Source: WQXF01 sp031552825 (GTDB lineage Bacteria > Bacillota > Clostridia > Christensenellales > Aristaeellaceae). Taken from it: a stretch of DNA of 64,000 bases. The stretch lies in the NCBI GenBank assembly GCA_031552825.1, contig JAVBMD010000012.1, forward strand, positions 1-64,000, in the 5' to 3' direction. Below, piece after piece: positions 1 through 7,893 of this stretch. Under the pieces are notes generated by a model. That model was given only the letters and a program-made list of their open reading frames with translations. It made no database searches and was not told the DNA's origin. The stretch's first letter is position 1; each line of letters starts with the position of its first letter. Both the position numbers and the translations under genes were made by a program.

Positions 1-235
1 GGGGCTGGTCGGCCGTGATATCCCCTGGGTTTCCCAGGCCGGTTTTAAAACCGAAGCGGCCGGTGAGCAGCGCAGCGCGCGAGGGCAGGCAAGGCGCATC
101 GCTGCAGTGATAGTGATCAAATCGTACGCCGTCCCTGGCGATGCTGTCCAGCGTTGGGGAGGTGTCGCGATGATAGCCGTAGCAACCGAGGTGATCCGGG
201 CGCAGCGTATCGAGATCGAGAAACAGAACGCGCAT
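1..235 (-). CDS. Sulfatase, N-terminal part (cut by window edge)
   Basis: This is the first 78 codons of a type I sulfatase, which removes sulfate esters and depends on a formylglycine made from a Cys or Ser. The N-terminus reads MRVLFLDLDTLRPDHLGCYGY, with the acidic metal-binding pair typical of the alkaline phosphatase/sulfatase fold. The sequence CLPSR at about residues 55-59 matches the CxPSR motif whose Cys is converted to formylglycine. The ATG at 235 is preceded by an AGGAGG site at 242-247. The C-terminal part lies left of base 1, so substrate and localisation cannot be judged. No signal peptide is visible at the start, so a cytoplasmic enzyme is likely. Confidence 0.85.
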   Translation of the reverse strand, partial: MRVLFLDLDTLRPDHLGCYGYHRDTSPTLDSIARDGVRFDHYHCSDAPCLPSRAALLTGRFGFKTGLGNPGDITADQP

Positions 236-320
236 AACACATCCTCCTGCTTTGCCGGTGATTCGTTGGCTCCACAACACCAAAACTGCCTCCTCTCGAA
301 GGCACATCAGCGCTTTGATC

Positions 321-349
321 AGTATACCATCCCCGGTGCGATAAGGCAA
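321..349 (-). promoter_or_regulatory. Putative promoter of the sulfatase gene
   Basis: On the minus strand a -35 hexamer TTGCCT (344-349) lies 17 bp from a -10 hexamer TATACT (321-326). This would start transcription near 314, leaving a leader of about 80 nt before the ATG at 235. The call rests on sequence match only. Confidence 0.4.
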
Positions 350-373
350 AGCGTGGCATCGAGGGAATCCGGG

Positions 374-418
374 CGAAAAAAAGCATCCCCTCTACGCGCT
401 TGCATAAAGGGGATGCTT
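374..418 (-). terminator. Rho-independent terminator of gap
   Basis: AAGCATCCCC (381-390) pairs perfectly with GGGGATGCTT (409-418). On the minus strand the hairpin is followed by a T-run (read from 380 down to 375). It begins 15 bp beyond the gap stop codon. Confidence 0.9.
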
Positions 419-432
419 GGCCTATACGGAGA

Positions 433-1464
433 TTACTTCGCGTCGACCTTAGCCATGTGCTCGATCAGGTTAACGACCTTGTTGGAATAGCCCCACTCGT
501 TGTCGTACCAAGCGATCAGCTTGACGAACTTGTCGGTCAGGCTGATGCCGGCGGTGGCGTCAAAGATGGAGGTGCGGGCATCGTGGATGAAGTCGCTGGA
601 AACGACGGCGTCTTCGGTGTAGCCGATGATGCCCTTCCAACGCGGGGACTCGGAGGCCTCCTTCATGGTGGCCTTGATCTCATCCATGGTGGCCGGCTTG
701 GCCAGGTTGACGGTCAGGTCAACCACCGACACGTCGGCGGTGGGCACGCGGAAGGACATGCCGGTCAGCTTGCCCTTGAGCTCGGGGATGACCACGCCCA
801 CGGCCTTGGCCGCGCCGGTGCTGGAGGGGATGATGTTGAACGCCGCGCCGCGGCCGCCGCGCCAATCCTTGTTGGAGGGGCCGTCAACGGTCTTCTGGGT
901 GGCGGTGGTGGCGTGCACGGTGGTCATCAGGCCATCGGTGATGCCGTACTTCTCGTGGATGACGCTGGCGAGGGGCGCCAAGCAGTTGGTGGTGCAGGAG
1001 GCGTTGGACACGATCTTCATGTCCTTGCTGTACTTCTCATGGTTGACGCCCATGACGAACATGGGGGTCTCCTTGTCCTTGGCGGGGGCGGTGATGACCA
1101 CCTTCTTCGCGCCGCCGGTGAAGTGCTTGGAGGCGCCCGCCTCGTCGCAGAACACGCCGGTCGCCTCGGCGATGTACTCGGCGCCCGCGCTCTTCCAATC
1201 GATGGCGGCGGGATCCTTCTCGGCAAAGACCTTCACCTTCTCGCCGTTGACGATCAGGGTGTTGGCGCTGTGATCCACGGAAATATCGCCCTTGAACTGG
1301 CCGTGCACGGTGTCATAGCGAAGCATGTACACCATATAGTCCAGATCGATAAACGGATCGTTGATGGCGACCACGTCCACGTTGGGATTTTCCATCGCGG
1401 CGCGGAACACCAGACGGCCGATACGGCCAAATCCATTGACACCCACTTTAACTTTCGCAGCCAT
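433..1464 (-). CDS. gap: Glyceraldehyde-3-phosphate dehydrogenase, type I
   Basis: The 343-residue protein converts glyceraldehyde-3-phosphate, NAD and phosphate to 1,3-bisphosphoglycerate in glycolysis. The Rossmann start is VGVNGFGRIGRLVFR. The catalytic Cys157 sits in SNASCTTNC and His184 in TTVHATTATQ. Asn-Asp at about 35-36 after the second beta strand fits NAD preference. The substrate-binding SSTGAAKAVG and C-terminal WYDNEWGYSN are present. Length matches the family. The ATG at 1464 has a GGAGG site just upstream. The gene is monocistronic between its own promoter and terminator. No pgk or tpi is next to it. Confidence 0.97.
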   Translation of the reverse strand: MAAKVKVGVNGFGRIGRLVFRAAMENPNVDVVAINDPFIDLDYMVYMLRYDTVHGQFKGDISVDHSANTLIVNGEKVKVFAEKDPAAIDWKSAGAEYIAEATGVFCDEAGASKHFTGGAKKVVITAPAKDKETPMFVMGVNHEKYSKDMKIVSNASCTTNCLAPLASVIHEKYGITDGLMTTVHATTATQKTVDGPSNKDWRGGRGAAFNIIPSSTGAAKAVGVVIPELKGKLTGMSFRVPTADVSVVDLTVNLAKPATMDEIKATMKEASESPRWKGIIGYTEDAVVSSDFIHDARTSIFDATAGISLTDKFVKLIAWYDNEWGYSNKVVNLIEHMAKVDAK

Positions 1465-1520
1465 GTGAATTCCTCCATTCGTCTACTCGTGCATTCTTGC
1501 ATCTCTATGTTGCCCAAGAT

Positions 1521-1549
1521 ATTGTAACCAAATTTCGCAGTTTTTGCAA
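1521..1549 (-). promoter_or_regulatory. Promoter of gap
   Basis: The minus strand reads TTGCAA (1544-1549), a 17-bp spacer, then TACAAT (1521-1526). The predicted transcript start near 1514 gives a leader of about 50 nt to the gap ATG. This is a standard vegetative sigma factor architecture. Confidence 0.65.
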
Positions 1550-1587
1550 GCGTGCGACCGGGGTTTTGCGCAAGTTTGTGAAATCTT

Positions 1588-2703
1588 TCACTTTAATTGG
1601 TCAGGATTCAGGCAGTGCAGATATGCTGGCACAAACAGGCCGTCCTTGCGGATCAGCTCATCGTCGAAGTACATCTCACCGCCGCCGTATTCCGGGGTTT
1701 GGATGCACACCATGTCCCAGTGGATGGCCGACTTATTGCCGTTATCACACTCGTCGTAGCAGCAGCCCGGCGTAAAGTGGAAGGAACCGGCGATCTTCTC
1801 ATCGAAGAGCGTGTCCTTCATCGCCTCATTGATGTAGGGATTGACGCCGATGGCAAACTCGCCCACGTAGCGCGCGCCCGCGTCGGTATCGAGGATGCGG
1901 TTGAGGCTTTCGGTGTTGTTGGCGGTGGCGCCCACAACCTTGCCGTCCTTGAAGGTCAGCTCCACGTTCTCGAAGGTGACGCCGTTGTAAAGGCTGGGCG
2001 TGTTGTAGCGGAGCACGCCGTTCACCGACTCGCGCACCGGCGCGGTGTACACCTCGCCGTCGGGGATGTTGCACTGACCGTCACACTTGATTGCGGGCAA
2101 GCCCTTGATAGAGAAGGAAAAGTCGGTGCCGCGGCCGGTGATGCGCACGCGGTCGGTGCGCTGCATGCGCTCCACCAGCGCATCCATAGCACGGCTCATC
2201 TTGGCGTAGTCGAGGTTGCACACGTTAAAGTAGTGCTCCTCGAAGGCCTCGGTGGACATCGCCGCCTGCTGCGCCATGCTGGGCAGCGGGTAGCGCAGCA
2301 CCACCCACTTGGTCTTGCCGACGCGGATGTCGGTCACCGGGCGCGAATAGTGCTTGGCGTACAGCTGCTTCTTTTCATCGGGCACGTCGGCGGTTTCATA
2401 GGCGTTGTCGCCCGCGCGCACGCCGATATAAGCCTGCATCTCCTGCATGCGCGCCAGTTCATAAGCCGCCATGCTCTTGAGTTGCTCCTCGGTGCAGTGC
2501 AGCATCAGCGCGCGCTGGATCGTCGGCTCGGTGAGCTGCACGAAGGGCAAGCCGCCCGCCGCCACCACCTGCTCCATCAGCTCCGCGCCGAACTCGCGCA
2601 GTCCGCCGCCCACCAGCTCGATGAGCACGCGCTCGCCGGGCTTCACCGCGCAGGAATAGTTCACCAAGTTACGTGCCAGCTGTACCATTCTCGGATCCTT
2701 CAT
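1588..2703 (-). CDS. M29-family metallo-aminopeptidase
   Basis: The 371-residue protein resembles the M29 (AmpS/PepS, thermophilic) aminopeptidases, cytoplasmic co-catalytic metal exopeptidases that remove N-terminal residues from peptides. Visible family blocks are GTDFSFS, the metal-ligand segment NIPDGEVYTAP, VGEFAIGVNPYI and the C-terminal FHFTPG...SAIHWDMV with its His and Asp ligands. I chose the ATG at 2703, which has GGAGG at the right distance. An in-frame extension upstream would add 37 low-complexity residues and lies inside the preceding gene. The start overlaps the 3' end of the acyltransferase gene by 35 bp, so the two are probably translated from one message. Confidence 0.88.
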   Translation of the reverse strand: MKDPRMVQLARNLVNYSCAVKPGERVLIELVGGGLREFGAELMEQVVAAGGLPFVQLTEPTIQRALMLHCTEEQLKSMAAYELARMQEMQAYIGVRAGDNAYETADVPDEKKQLYAKHYSRPVTDIRVGKTKWVVLRYPLPSMAQQAAMSTEAFEEHYFNVCNLDYAKMSRAMDALVERMQRTDRVRITGRGTDFSFSIKGLPAIKCDGQCNIPDGEVYTAPVRESVNGVLRYNTPSLYNGVTFENVELTFKDGKVVGATANNTESLNRILDTDAGARYVGEFAIGVNPYINEAMKDTLFDEKIAGSFHFTPGCCYDECDNGNKSAIHWDMVCIQTPEYGGGEMYFDDELIRKDGLFVPAYLHCLNPDQLK

Positions 2704-3976
2704 TGGGCGCCTCCATTCGTTCGGGTTGTTTTGATTTTGAGGATTGCCTTGATTGCTTGGATTGTTTGCGCTTTTTATATGCCTTCCAGCCCGCCTTGGC
2801 AATGGGCTGCTCAAAGCCGTAGGTCAATATCAGCGACAGGATCAGCGGAAAACCGAACGCGCAGAGCGTGAACAGCCATTGCCATGGTTGCTCCCCGTCG
2901 ACATGCGGCTCCAGCGAGCGCGAGGGCGGGAAGCGCCAATCGTTATGCATCTTCGCGGCGAGAAACTGGTGCCAAATGTAGTATTGGAAGGAGATGGCCG
3001 ACAGTATCCGCATCACTTTATTGGAGAGCAAATAGCGCAGCCCGGCGCTGGCGTGCGCCGCCGCAAGGATGAACATGCAGCAATATGCGCTGAACATGAA
3101 CCGGTGCTGCGCCTGATAGACGCGGATCATTTCGTGCGTGGAGGCTGAAGCCTGCCGCAGGATCACCTGCCAGATAGCGGCCAGCAGCACCAGCGCAAGC
3201 GCGGTACCGGCCAACCTTGTCCATCTGTTATGCTTCACTGCGCGCGCTAGGTGCACGTAAAAGATTGCGGACAACATGCCGTTTGCGTATACGTCTAGGA
3301 ACGCTGGAAGCTGGTTGACCCAGAGCGTGGTATCGGGCTGTTTGAGCACGATCAGGTGCCGGAACGCCAGCCCGGCAGCCACCATCACGACCCATGTGAG
3401 CAGCGGTTTCTTTGTAAACAGCCTAGCGATCAGCGGGAAGATCAGATAAAACTGCACCTCGATGGCCAACGTCCACAGCACAACGTTGAGCTCGGTTCCG
3501 ACGTAGGTATGGCCATTGAATACGTGGGTAAAGGTCAGGTGTGTAATCAGATCCAGCCGCAGCCATTTGTCCATCCGCCAGCCGTGCGCGGGCAGCGCGA
3601 AGCAGAACAGCAGCACGGCGATGCACAGCCAGTACGAGGGCAGGATGCGCAGTGCACGCTTTACGTAGAACTCGCGCGCGCGGGGCATCGCCTCGCCCTC
3701 GATCATATGGCGCGCGTAGGGCAAAAACAGCAGAAAGCCGCTCATCAGCAGCATCAAATCCACCATGATATAGCCGGAACGCACCATCGGCTCGGCGTTC
3801 AGATAGGCTTTGTGCGCCGCCGCATCGTAGATAAAGGGCCGCAACCACGATTGCTGCCAGATATGGAACCATGCCACGATGAAAATCGCCAGCACGCGCA
3901 CGCCGTCGAGGATGTCCACATGCCGCGTGCTGATCTCTCGCTCCGCGCAGGCTTTGTAGCCAGGTAAGCCTCTCAT
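2669..3976 (-). CDS. Acyltransferase 3 family membrane protein
   Basis: The 435-residue integral membrane protein belongs to the acyltransferase-3 family, whose members transfer acyl (often acetyl) groups to envelope polysaccharides. An early HVDILDGVRVLAIFIVAWFH segment holds the conserved His near residue 38. About ten hydrophobic segments follow, including a GFLLFL block and a LRILPSYW block typical of the family. The C-terminal tail after about residue 400 is Lys/Ser/Gln-rich and probably cytoplasmic. The start overlaps the stop of the Gx transporter gene (ATGA), indicating translational coupling. The acceptor substrate cannot be inferred. Confidence 0.85.
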   Translation of the reverse strand: MRGLPGYKACAEREISTRHVDILDGVRVLAIFIVAWFHIWQQSWLRPFIYDAAAHKAYLNAEPMVRSGYIMVDLMLLMSGFLLFLPYARHMIEGEAMPRAREFYVKRALRILPSYWLCIAVLLFCFALPAHGWRMDKWLRLDLITHLTFTHVFNGHTYVGTELNVVLWTLAIEVQFYLIFPLIARLFTKKPLLTWVVMVAAGLAFRHLIVLKQPDTTLWVNQLPAFLDVYANGMLSAIFYVHLARAVKHNRWTRLAGTALALVLLAAIWQVILRQASASTHEMIRVYQAQHRFMFSAYCCMFILAAAHASAGLRYLLSNKVMRILSAISFQYYIWHQFLAAKMHNDWRFPPSRSLEPHVDGEQPWQWLFTLCAFGFPLILSLILTYGFEQPIAKAGWKAYKKRKQSKQSRQSSKSKQPERMEAPNEGSENGTAGT

Positions 3977-4542
3977 TTTGAATCTTTCTCCTTTGAATCC
4001 TGCTCGCTCGCTTTCGCCGCGCCGGGCAACACCTTAAGGTAACGCAGCACGCCGGTGGCCGCGACGCCGGTGGCGATGCCGGTGGCCGCGCCTACCGCCA
4101 GCAACACCGGCGCGTAGCTGACGAGCAAGGCGCTGCGCAACACCGCCATGGCCAGCGAAAGCTGCCCCACGTTATGAAACACGCCGCCCACCACGCTGAC
4201 CCCCACCGGGCTGAACCAGCCCAAACGCTTGGCCAGCGCCATCATGCCCAAGCTGAGCATGCCGCCCGCAAGGCTGTAGGCCATCGTAGAAAGGTTGGCG
4301 AACACGAAGCCCATCATCAGCACGCGCAGCAGCGCCACAACAAATGCCTGACGGAGCCCCATCGCATACAGCGCGATCAGCACCACCACATTGGCCAGCC
4401 CCAGCTTGATGCCCGGCACCACGATGGGAATCGGCGGCAGCATCCGCTCGATCCAACTGAGCACGAAGGCCATCGCGGTCATCATCGCCATCAGCGCCAC
4501 GGTCTGCGCCGCGCCGCGTCTTCCCTGCCCTCGTCCGCTCAT
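3973..4542 (-). CDS. Gx transporter family membrane protein
   Basis: The 189-residue protein has five or six transmembrane segments. It matches the family annotated as Gx transporter or, historically, heptaprenyl diphosphate synthase component I. The core WIERMLPPIPIVVPGIKLGLANVV and the later GGVFHNVGQL are characteristic. Members commonly sit beside a NusG-domain-II protein and are thought to be ECF-like substrate-capture membrane proteins of unknown ligand. It overlaps both neighbours by 4 bp, so it is firmly part of an operon. Function beyond transport is not known. Confidence 0.85.
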   Translation of the reverse strand: MSGRGQGRRGAAQTVALMAMMTAMAFVLSWIERMLPPIPIVVPGIKLGLANVVVLIALYAMGLRQAFVVALLRVLMMGFVFANLSTMAYSLAGGMLSLGMMALAKRLGWFSPVGVSVVGGVFHNVGQLSLAMAVLRSALLVSYAPVLLAVGAATGIATGVAATGVLRYLKVLPGAAKASEQDSKEKDSK

Positions 4543-4937
4543 TGTACCACCATATCCACTTCATCCGGCGCTTCCTGCGCCGGGCGCTCCCATCGCACGA
4601 TCAACCGATGCGGCAAGCACACGATGGCGCCGGCGCCCGGCGGCACCGTACCCTTGCGCATGCACCAATGATCCGGGCAGTTGGCCTGCACCATGCGCAC
4701 GCCCTGCGCGGTAATCTCGATGCGGTTCCGCTCGCCGCCGTTCAGCGGCAGCTCGTGTTCCCCGATGGCCTCGGCGGGCAAGCTCAGCACCTCCGCGCCA
4801 TCGACCAGCACCTGCACCCGCGCGCCCACGTCCGAAGCACCGAAAAATGGCGCCGCCGTCCAACGCGCGACACCATAGATCCCTGCCGCCACCAGCGCGA
4901 TCACCAGCAGCAGCAACGCTTCGTTTCGTTTAAACAT
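4539..4937 (-). CDS. NusG domain II-containing membrane-anchored protein
   Basis: The 132-residue protein has an N-terminal transmembrane anchor (residues 7-25) and then a single extracytoplasmic domain resembling NusG domain II. The motif ANCPDHWCMRKG (about 92-103) and VCLPHRLIV (about 114-122) are the family's conserved blocks. The paired Cys residues and the His suggest metal or cofactor binding, which is inference. It overlaps the Gx transporter by 4 bp, an arrangement often seen in Clostridia. It may help the transporter or an FMN/quinone-related redox system. Confidence 0.85.
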   Translation of the reverse strand: MFKRNEALLLLVIALVAAGIYGVARWTAAPFFGASDVGARVQVLVDGAEVLSLPAEAIGEHELPLNGGERNRIEITAQGVRMVQANCPDHWCMRKGTVPPGAGAIVCLPHRLIVRWERPAQEAPDEVDMVVQ

Positions 4938-4952
4938 GGGCGGAATCCCTCT

Positions 4953-7706
4953 CTATTGCCCCGGTGCGGGCGTGCTTGCCGGGGTCACGGCGACGACTGG
5001 CAAATCGGGCGAGGCGACGCGGGAATATTTGACGGTGGTCGCGTCGCTCTCGCGCTGCAGCGTCAGCTTCTTTTCGTCGAGCAGCACGATAGCGTGGGTG
5101 CGCTTCTGTGGCATCGGCGAATCGCCGACCATCACACCGTAGCCGTCGACGTTGAAATACTTCTCCTGCCCGTCGATGGCGCAGGTGCCATTGGCTCGGA
5201 ACTCGGCCACCGAGCCGTCGGCCGACGCCCAAGTGCCTAAGATCATGAAAATATGATCCTTGAGCAGCGTGCGCGCCTCCTTCTGCCCCGACACACGCTG
5301 AAGATACGGGTAGGCGGGCAGGCTGTTGCCCGAGGCGATCAGCTGCTTCGCGTATTCAAGGTTGGCTTTGTAATAGGCCTCCTCCAGCCCGGCATACTGC
5401 TCGGGCAAGTCGGCGAAAGTGACACCTTGCTCGATGGCGTTCATCACCTGCGCGTAGTTGCCCGCGCCCATGGCCGCGTCGACGGTGCGCTGAATATCTG
5501 CCAGCCAAGTATCGTATGCCCTGCTGCTGCGCTCGCCGGAATCACCGTAGCTGCCCAGCGCCGCGAAGGTCTTGCCTGCCAGCGCGTACTGCCCTGCGGC
5601 CTCGTAGCGCTCGGCAAGCGTGTAGCGGGTAGCGTTGGCTTGCGTCATCGCGTCTTGAAACTTGCCCAGCGAGGCGAATAACGCCGCGGACTCCTCCAAC
5701 TGGTTGTTCAGGCGAATCTGCTCGGCACGCTTATAGGTACACAGGTTGGCTTGCGTAGGCGCGTCGCTGTGCTCACCCAACGCGGCGAAGGCTTCGCTCG
5801 CGGCCGCCCACTCGCCCTTGTCCATCAGCGCCTTGGCCAGCGCGTAGCCGCAATCCTTGGCACGGGCGGCGGCGTCGGAATGCTCGCCCAGCGCGGCAAA
5901 CAGCGCCTGCGCCTGGGCGTAGTTGCCTGCCTCCTGCTCGCGCACCGCGGCCTGATAGCGCGCGTCCAGCGTGCGCGTTGCCGCGTCGTCATAATCGCCC
6001 AAGGCCGCGAAAGCCTCGGCGGCTTCGTCCTGCTTGCCGCCCTCCAGCAGTTGCTGGGCAATCTGGTAGGCGGCCTTCTGCGCCTGCGCATCGGCATCCT
6101 TGTAGCCAGTGATGGTTTTGAACAGATCCGCCGCTTGCTGGTACTCACCTTTTTCAAAATGAGCGGCGGCGGGCAGGTACACGCACTCCTTGGCCAGCTC
6201 AGCGGAATCCAGATAGCCGGGGATTGCTGCGAACAGCTCGGCGGCCTCAGCGTAGGCGGCGGCTTCCATGCGCGCCTTGGCCGGGAGGTACACGCATTCC
6301 TTGCCCTGATCGGCGGAATCGAGGTACGCGCCCAGCTTGTCAAACTGCTTCTTGGCTTCCTCATACTTGGCCTCTGCCTTGAGCTCCAGCGCGTATTGGT
6401 AAACGCAATCGCGCGCGCGATCCACCGCATCCAGATACTCCGGAATGGAGGTGTACAGCGAAGCCGCCTTGAGGTAGGACTTGGCCTCCAGCGCCTTGCC
6501 AGCCTGCCGGTACACGCAGTCGACGGCACGGGTGGCGGCGTCGCGGTAAGCGCCCAGCGCGCCAAAGCGCTTGGCGGCGGCCTCGTACTCGCCCTGATTC
6601 ATTTGGATGCTTGCGATCTGGTACGCGCAGTCCTGCAGCAGCTCCGGCGCGTTTTCATATTCGCCAACCTTGGTCAGCAACGATTCGGCGCGCTCGTATT
6701 CCCCGGCGTCCATCGCCTTTTCCGCCTCGGCGAGGCGCGCCTTTTGCGCCTCCACCCGCGCCTGCGGGTAGCTCGTCATGGCGTCCAGCTGCCGCAAGCC
6801 TTCCTCGTATTCGACGACCTGCTCGCTGGCCACCAGCTCCATCGCGATGCCAAATTCGGTATCGCGCACGCGCTGATCCGCCCCGCGGTAGGTTCCCAGC
6901 GAGAGAAACACATCCTTTGCCCGGCGCGCGCTGCCGCTGGCCAACAGCGACTCAGCTTGGCGAAAGCGCAGCTCCGGCACGCCGTACACGATGAACAGAT
7001 ACGCCGCCACCGCCAGCACCGCCGTAGCGATCGCTGCGGCGACGCGGTTCCGGCGCTTTTTGCGCTTCTTTGCCTGCTCGGCCTTGCGCGCATCCTCCTC
7101 GCGGGTTGCCTCCTCGCGCGCCCGCTTAGCGGCCTCCTGCTGCTGGCGATCGCGCTCCTCAATCCACGTTTGCACCGCAACCGGCGTCAGCTGCGCGAAC
7201 ATCTGCTGCCGGTCGCGCTCGCAGCGGCGGCACACCAACTCGGCGGGCAGGTTGGCGCGTCCGCAAACGCAGACCCACACCTCGCCCTGATCCGCCGGAA
7301 AGCCCACCGCGTCCTTGCCCGCCAGCGCGCGCAAATGATCCAGCACCCGCCCGGCGGGCAGCGTATTGGACTGATATTCCTGCAACGGCGTCGGCGTTCT
7401 GCGCCACACCGTCGCATCGTCAAACCAGATTTTCTCGATGGTGGTCTCGATGCTGCACACCCAATCGGCGTCCTCTAGGGCGATGTTGGCCTCGAACAGC
7501 TCCCTGCTCTCGCCCGCCAAGCCCAGCGCGCGCTCCACCCGCCGCGTTACCGGGTTGCCCTCGGCATCGAAAAGCAGCATGGACACCTGCACGCTACGCA
7601 CGATCTTCTCAGCCAAATTAAAGAGCACCAGCGAGCAATACGGTTGCTCGGGCGTCGGCAGCTCGTAGTTATAAACCTCCACCGGGCAGAAAAGATCCAC
7701 TTTCAT
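4953..7706 (-). CDS. Zinc-ribbon, single-pass membrane protein with many TPR-like repeats
   Basis: The 917-residue protein has an N-terminal beta-rich domain of about 120 residues (MKVDLFCPVEVYNYELPTPE). A zinc ribbon CVCGRANLPAELVCRRC follows, then a highly charged Lys/Arg/Glu helix, one transmembrane segment near residues 225-245, and about 14 degenerate repeats of roughly 36 residues. Their consensus resembles A..LF..LG.Y.DA...A..C.Y..A. A short beta domain near the C-terminus ends in a Pro/Thr tail. I chose the ATG at 7706 because GGAGG lies 8 nt upstream; an in-frame ATG at 7724 lacks a good site. The topology puts the ribbon in the cytoplasm and the repeats outside. Role unknown; a scaffold for protein or envelope interactions is inference. 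It precedes the NusG-domain gene by 15 bp. Confidence 0.8.
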   Translation of the reverse strand: MKVDLFCPVEVYNYELPTPEQPYCSLVLFNLAEKIVRSVQVSMLLFDAEGNPVTRRVERALGLAGESRELFEANIALEDADWVCSIETTIEKIWFDDATVWRRTPTPLQEYQSNTLPAGRVLDHLRALAGKDAVGFPADQGEVWVCVCGRANLPAELVCRRCERDRQQMFAQLTPVAVQTWIEERDRQQQEAAKRAREEATREEDARKAEQAKKRKKRRNRVAAAIATAVLAVAAYLFIVYGVPELRFRQAESLLASGSARRAKDVFLSLGTYRGADQRVRDTEFGIAMELVASEQVVEYEEGLRQLDAMTSYPQARVEAQKARLAEAEKAMDAGEYERAESLLTKVGEYENAPELLQDCAYQIASIQMNQGEYEAAAKRFGALGAYRDAATRAVDCVYRQAGKALEAKSYLKAASLYTSIPEYLDAVDRARDCVYQYALELKAEAKYEEAKKQFDKLGAYLDSADQGKECVYLPAKARMEAAAYAEAAELFAAIPGYLDSAELAKECVYLPAAAHFEKGEYQQAADLFKTITGYKDADAQAQKAAYQIAQQLLEGGKQDEAAEAFAALGDYDDAATRTLDARYQAAVREQEAGNYAQAQALFAALGEHSDAAARAKDCGYALAKALMDKGEWAAASEAFAALGEHSDAPTQANLCTYKRAEQIRLNNQLEESAALFASLGKFQDAMTQANATRYTLAERYEAAGQYALAGKTFAALGSYGDSGERSSRAYDTWLADIQRTVDAAMGAGNYAQVMNAIEQGVTFADLPEQYAGLEEAYYKANLEYAKQLIASGNSLPAYPYLQRVSGQKEARTLLKDHIFMILGTWASADGSVAEFRANGTCAIDGQEKYFNVDGYGVMVGDSPMPQKRTHAIVLLDEKKLTLQRESDATTVKYSRVASPDLPVVAVTPASTPAPGQ

Positions 7707-7831
7707 CGCATCCACCTCCGGCATACTTGCCTGCGATTGCGGTATGCCCGCACTGCTACACCTATATATTGTGTATCAGATAAATAATAGTAAGAAAGGC
7801 GGACTTTGTCAACCTCTAGGTAACGAAGAGA

Positions 7832-7866
7832 AAGCTGTTTCCCCCGCGCTGCGGGAGAAACAGCTT
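7832..7866 (-). terminator. Hairpin after the beta-helix protein gene (dispersed repeat)
   Basis: AAGCTGTTTC (7832-7841) pairs with GAAACAGCTT (7857-7866), and CCCGC (7843-7847) with GCGGG (7851-7855). It lies just past the stop at 7894 on the minus strand. The T-tract is weak, so termination is probable but not certain. The same hairpin sequence recurs at 18517 and 63006. The rest of the 7707-7893 gap is AT-rich with no gene. Confidence 0.6.
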
Positions 7867-7893
7867 GAAATGCACGCAAGAAATGCACACAAT

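Noticed and set aside
400..1527. Long plus-strand open frame opposite gap
   Set aside because: It mirrors gap in the antisense frame, as expected at high GC. Its product is Gly/His/Val-rich without any recognisable pattern, and gap is certain.
5751..7478. 575-codon plus-strand open frame opposite the zinc-ribbon/repeat gene
   Set aside because: It is antisense to a regular repeat gene with codon-position bias, and the protein has a Leu/Arg/His-rich shadow composition.
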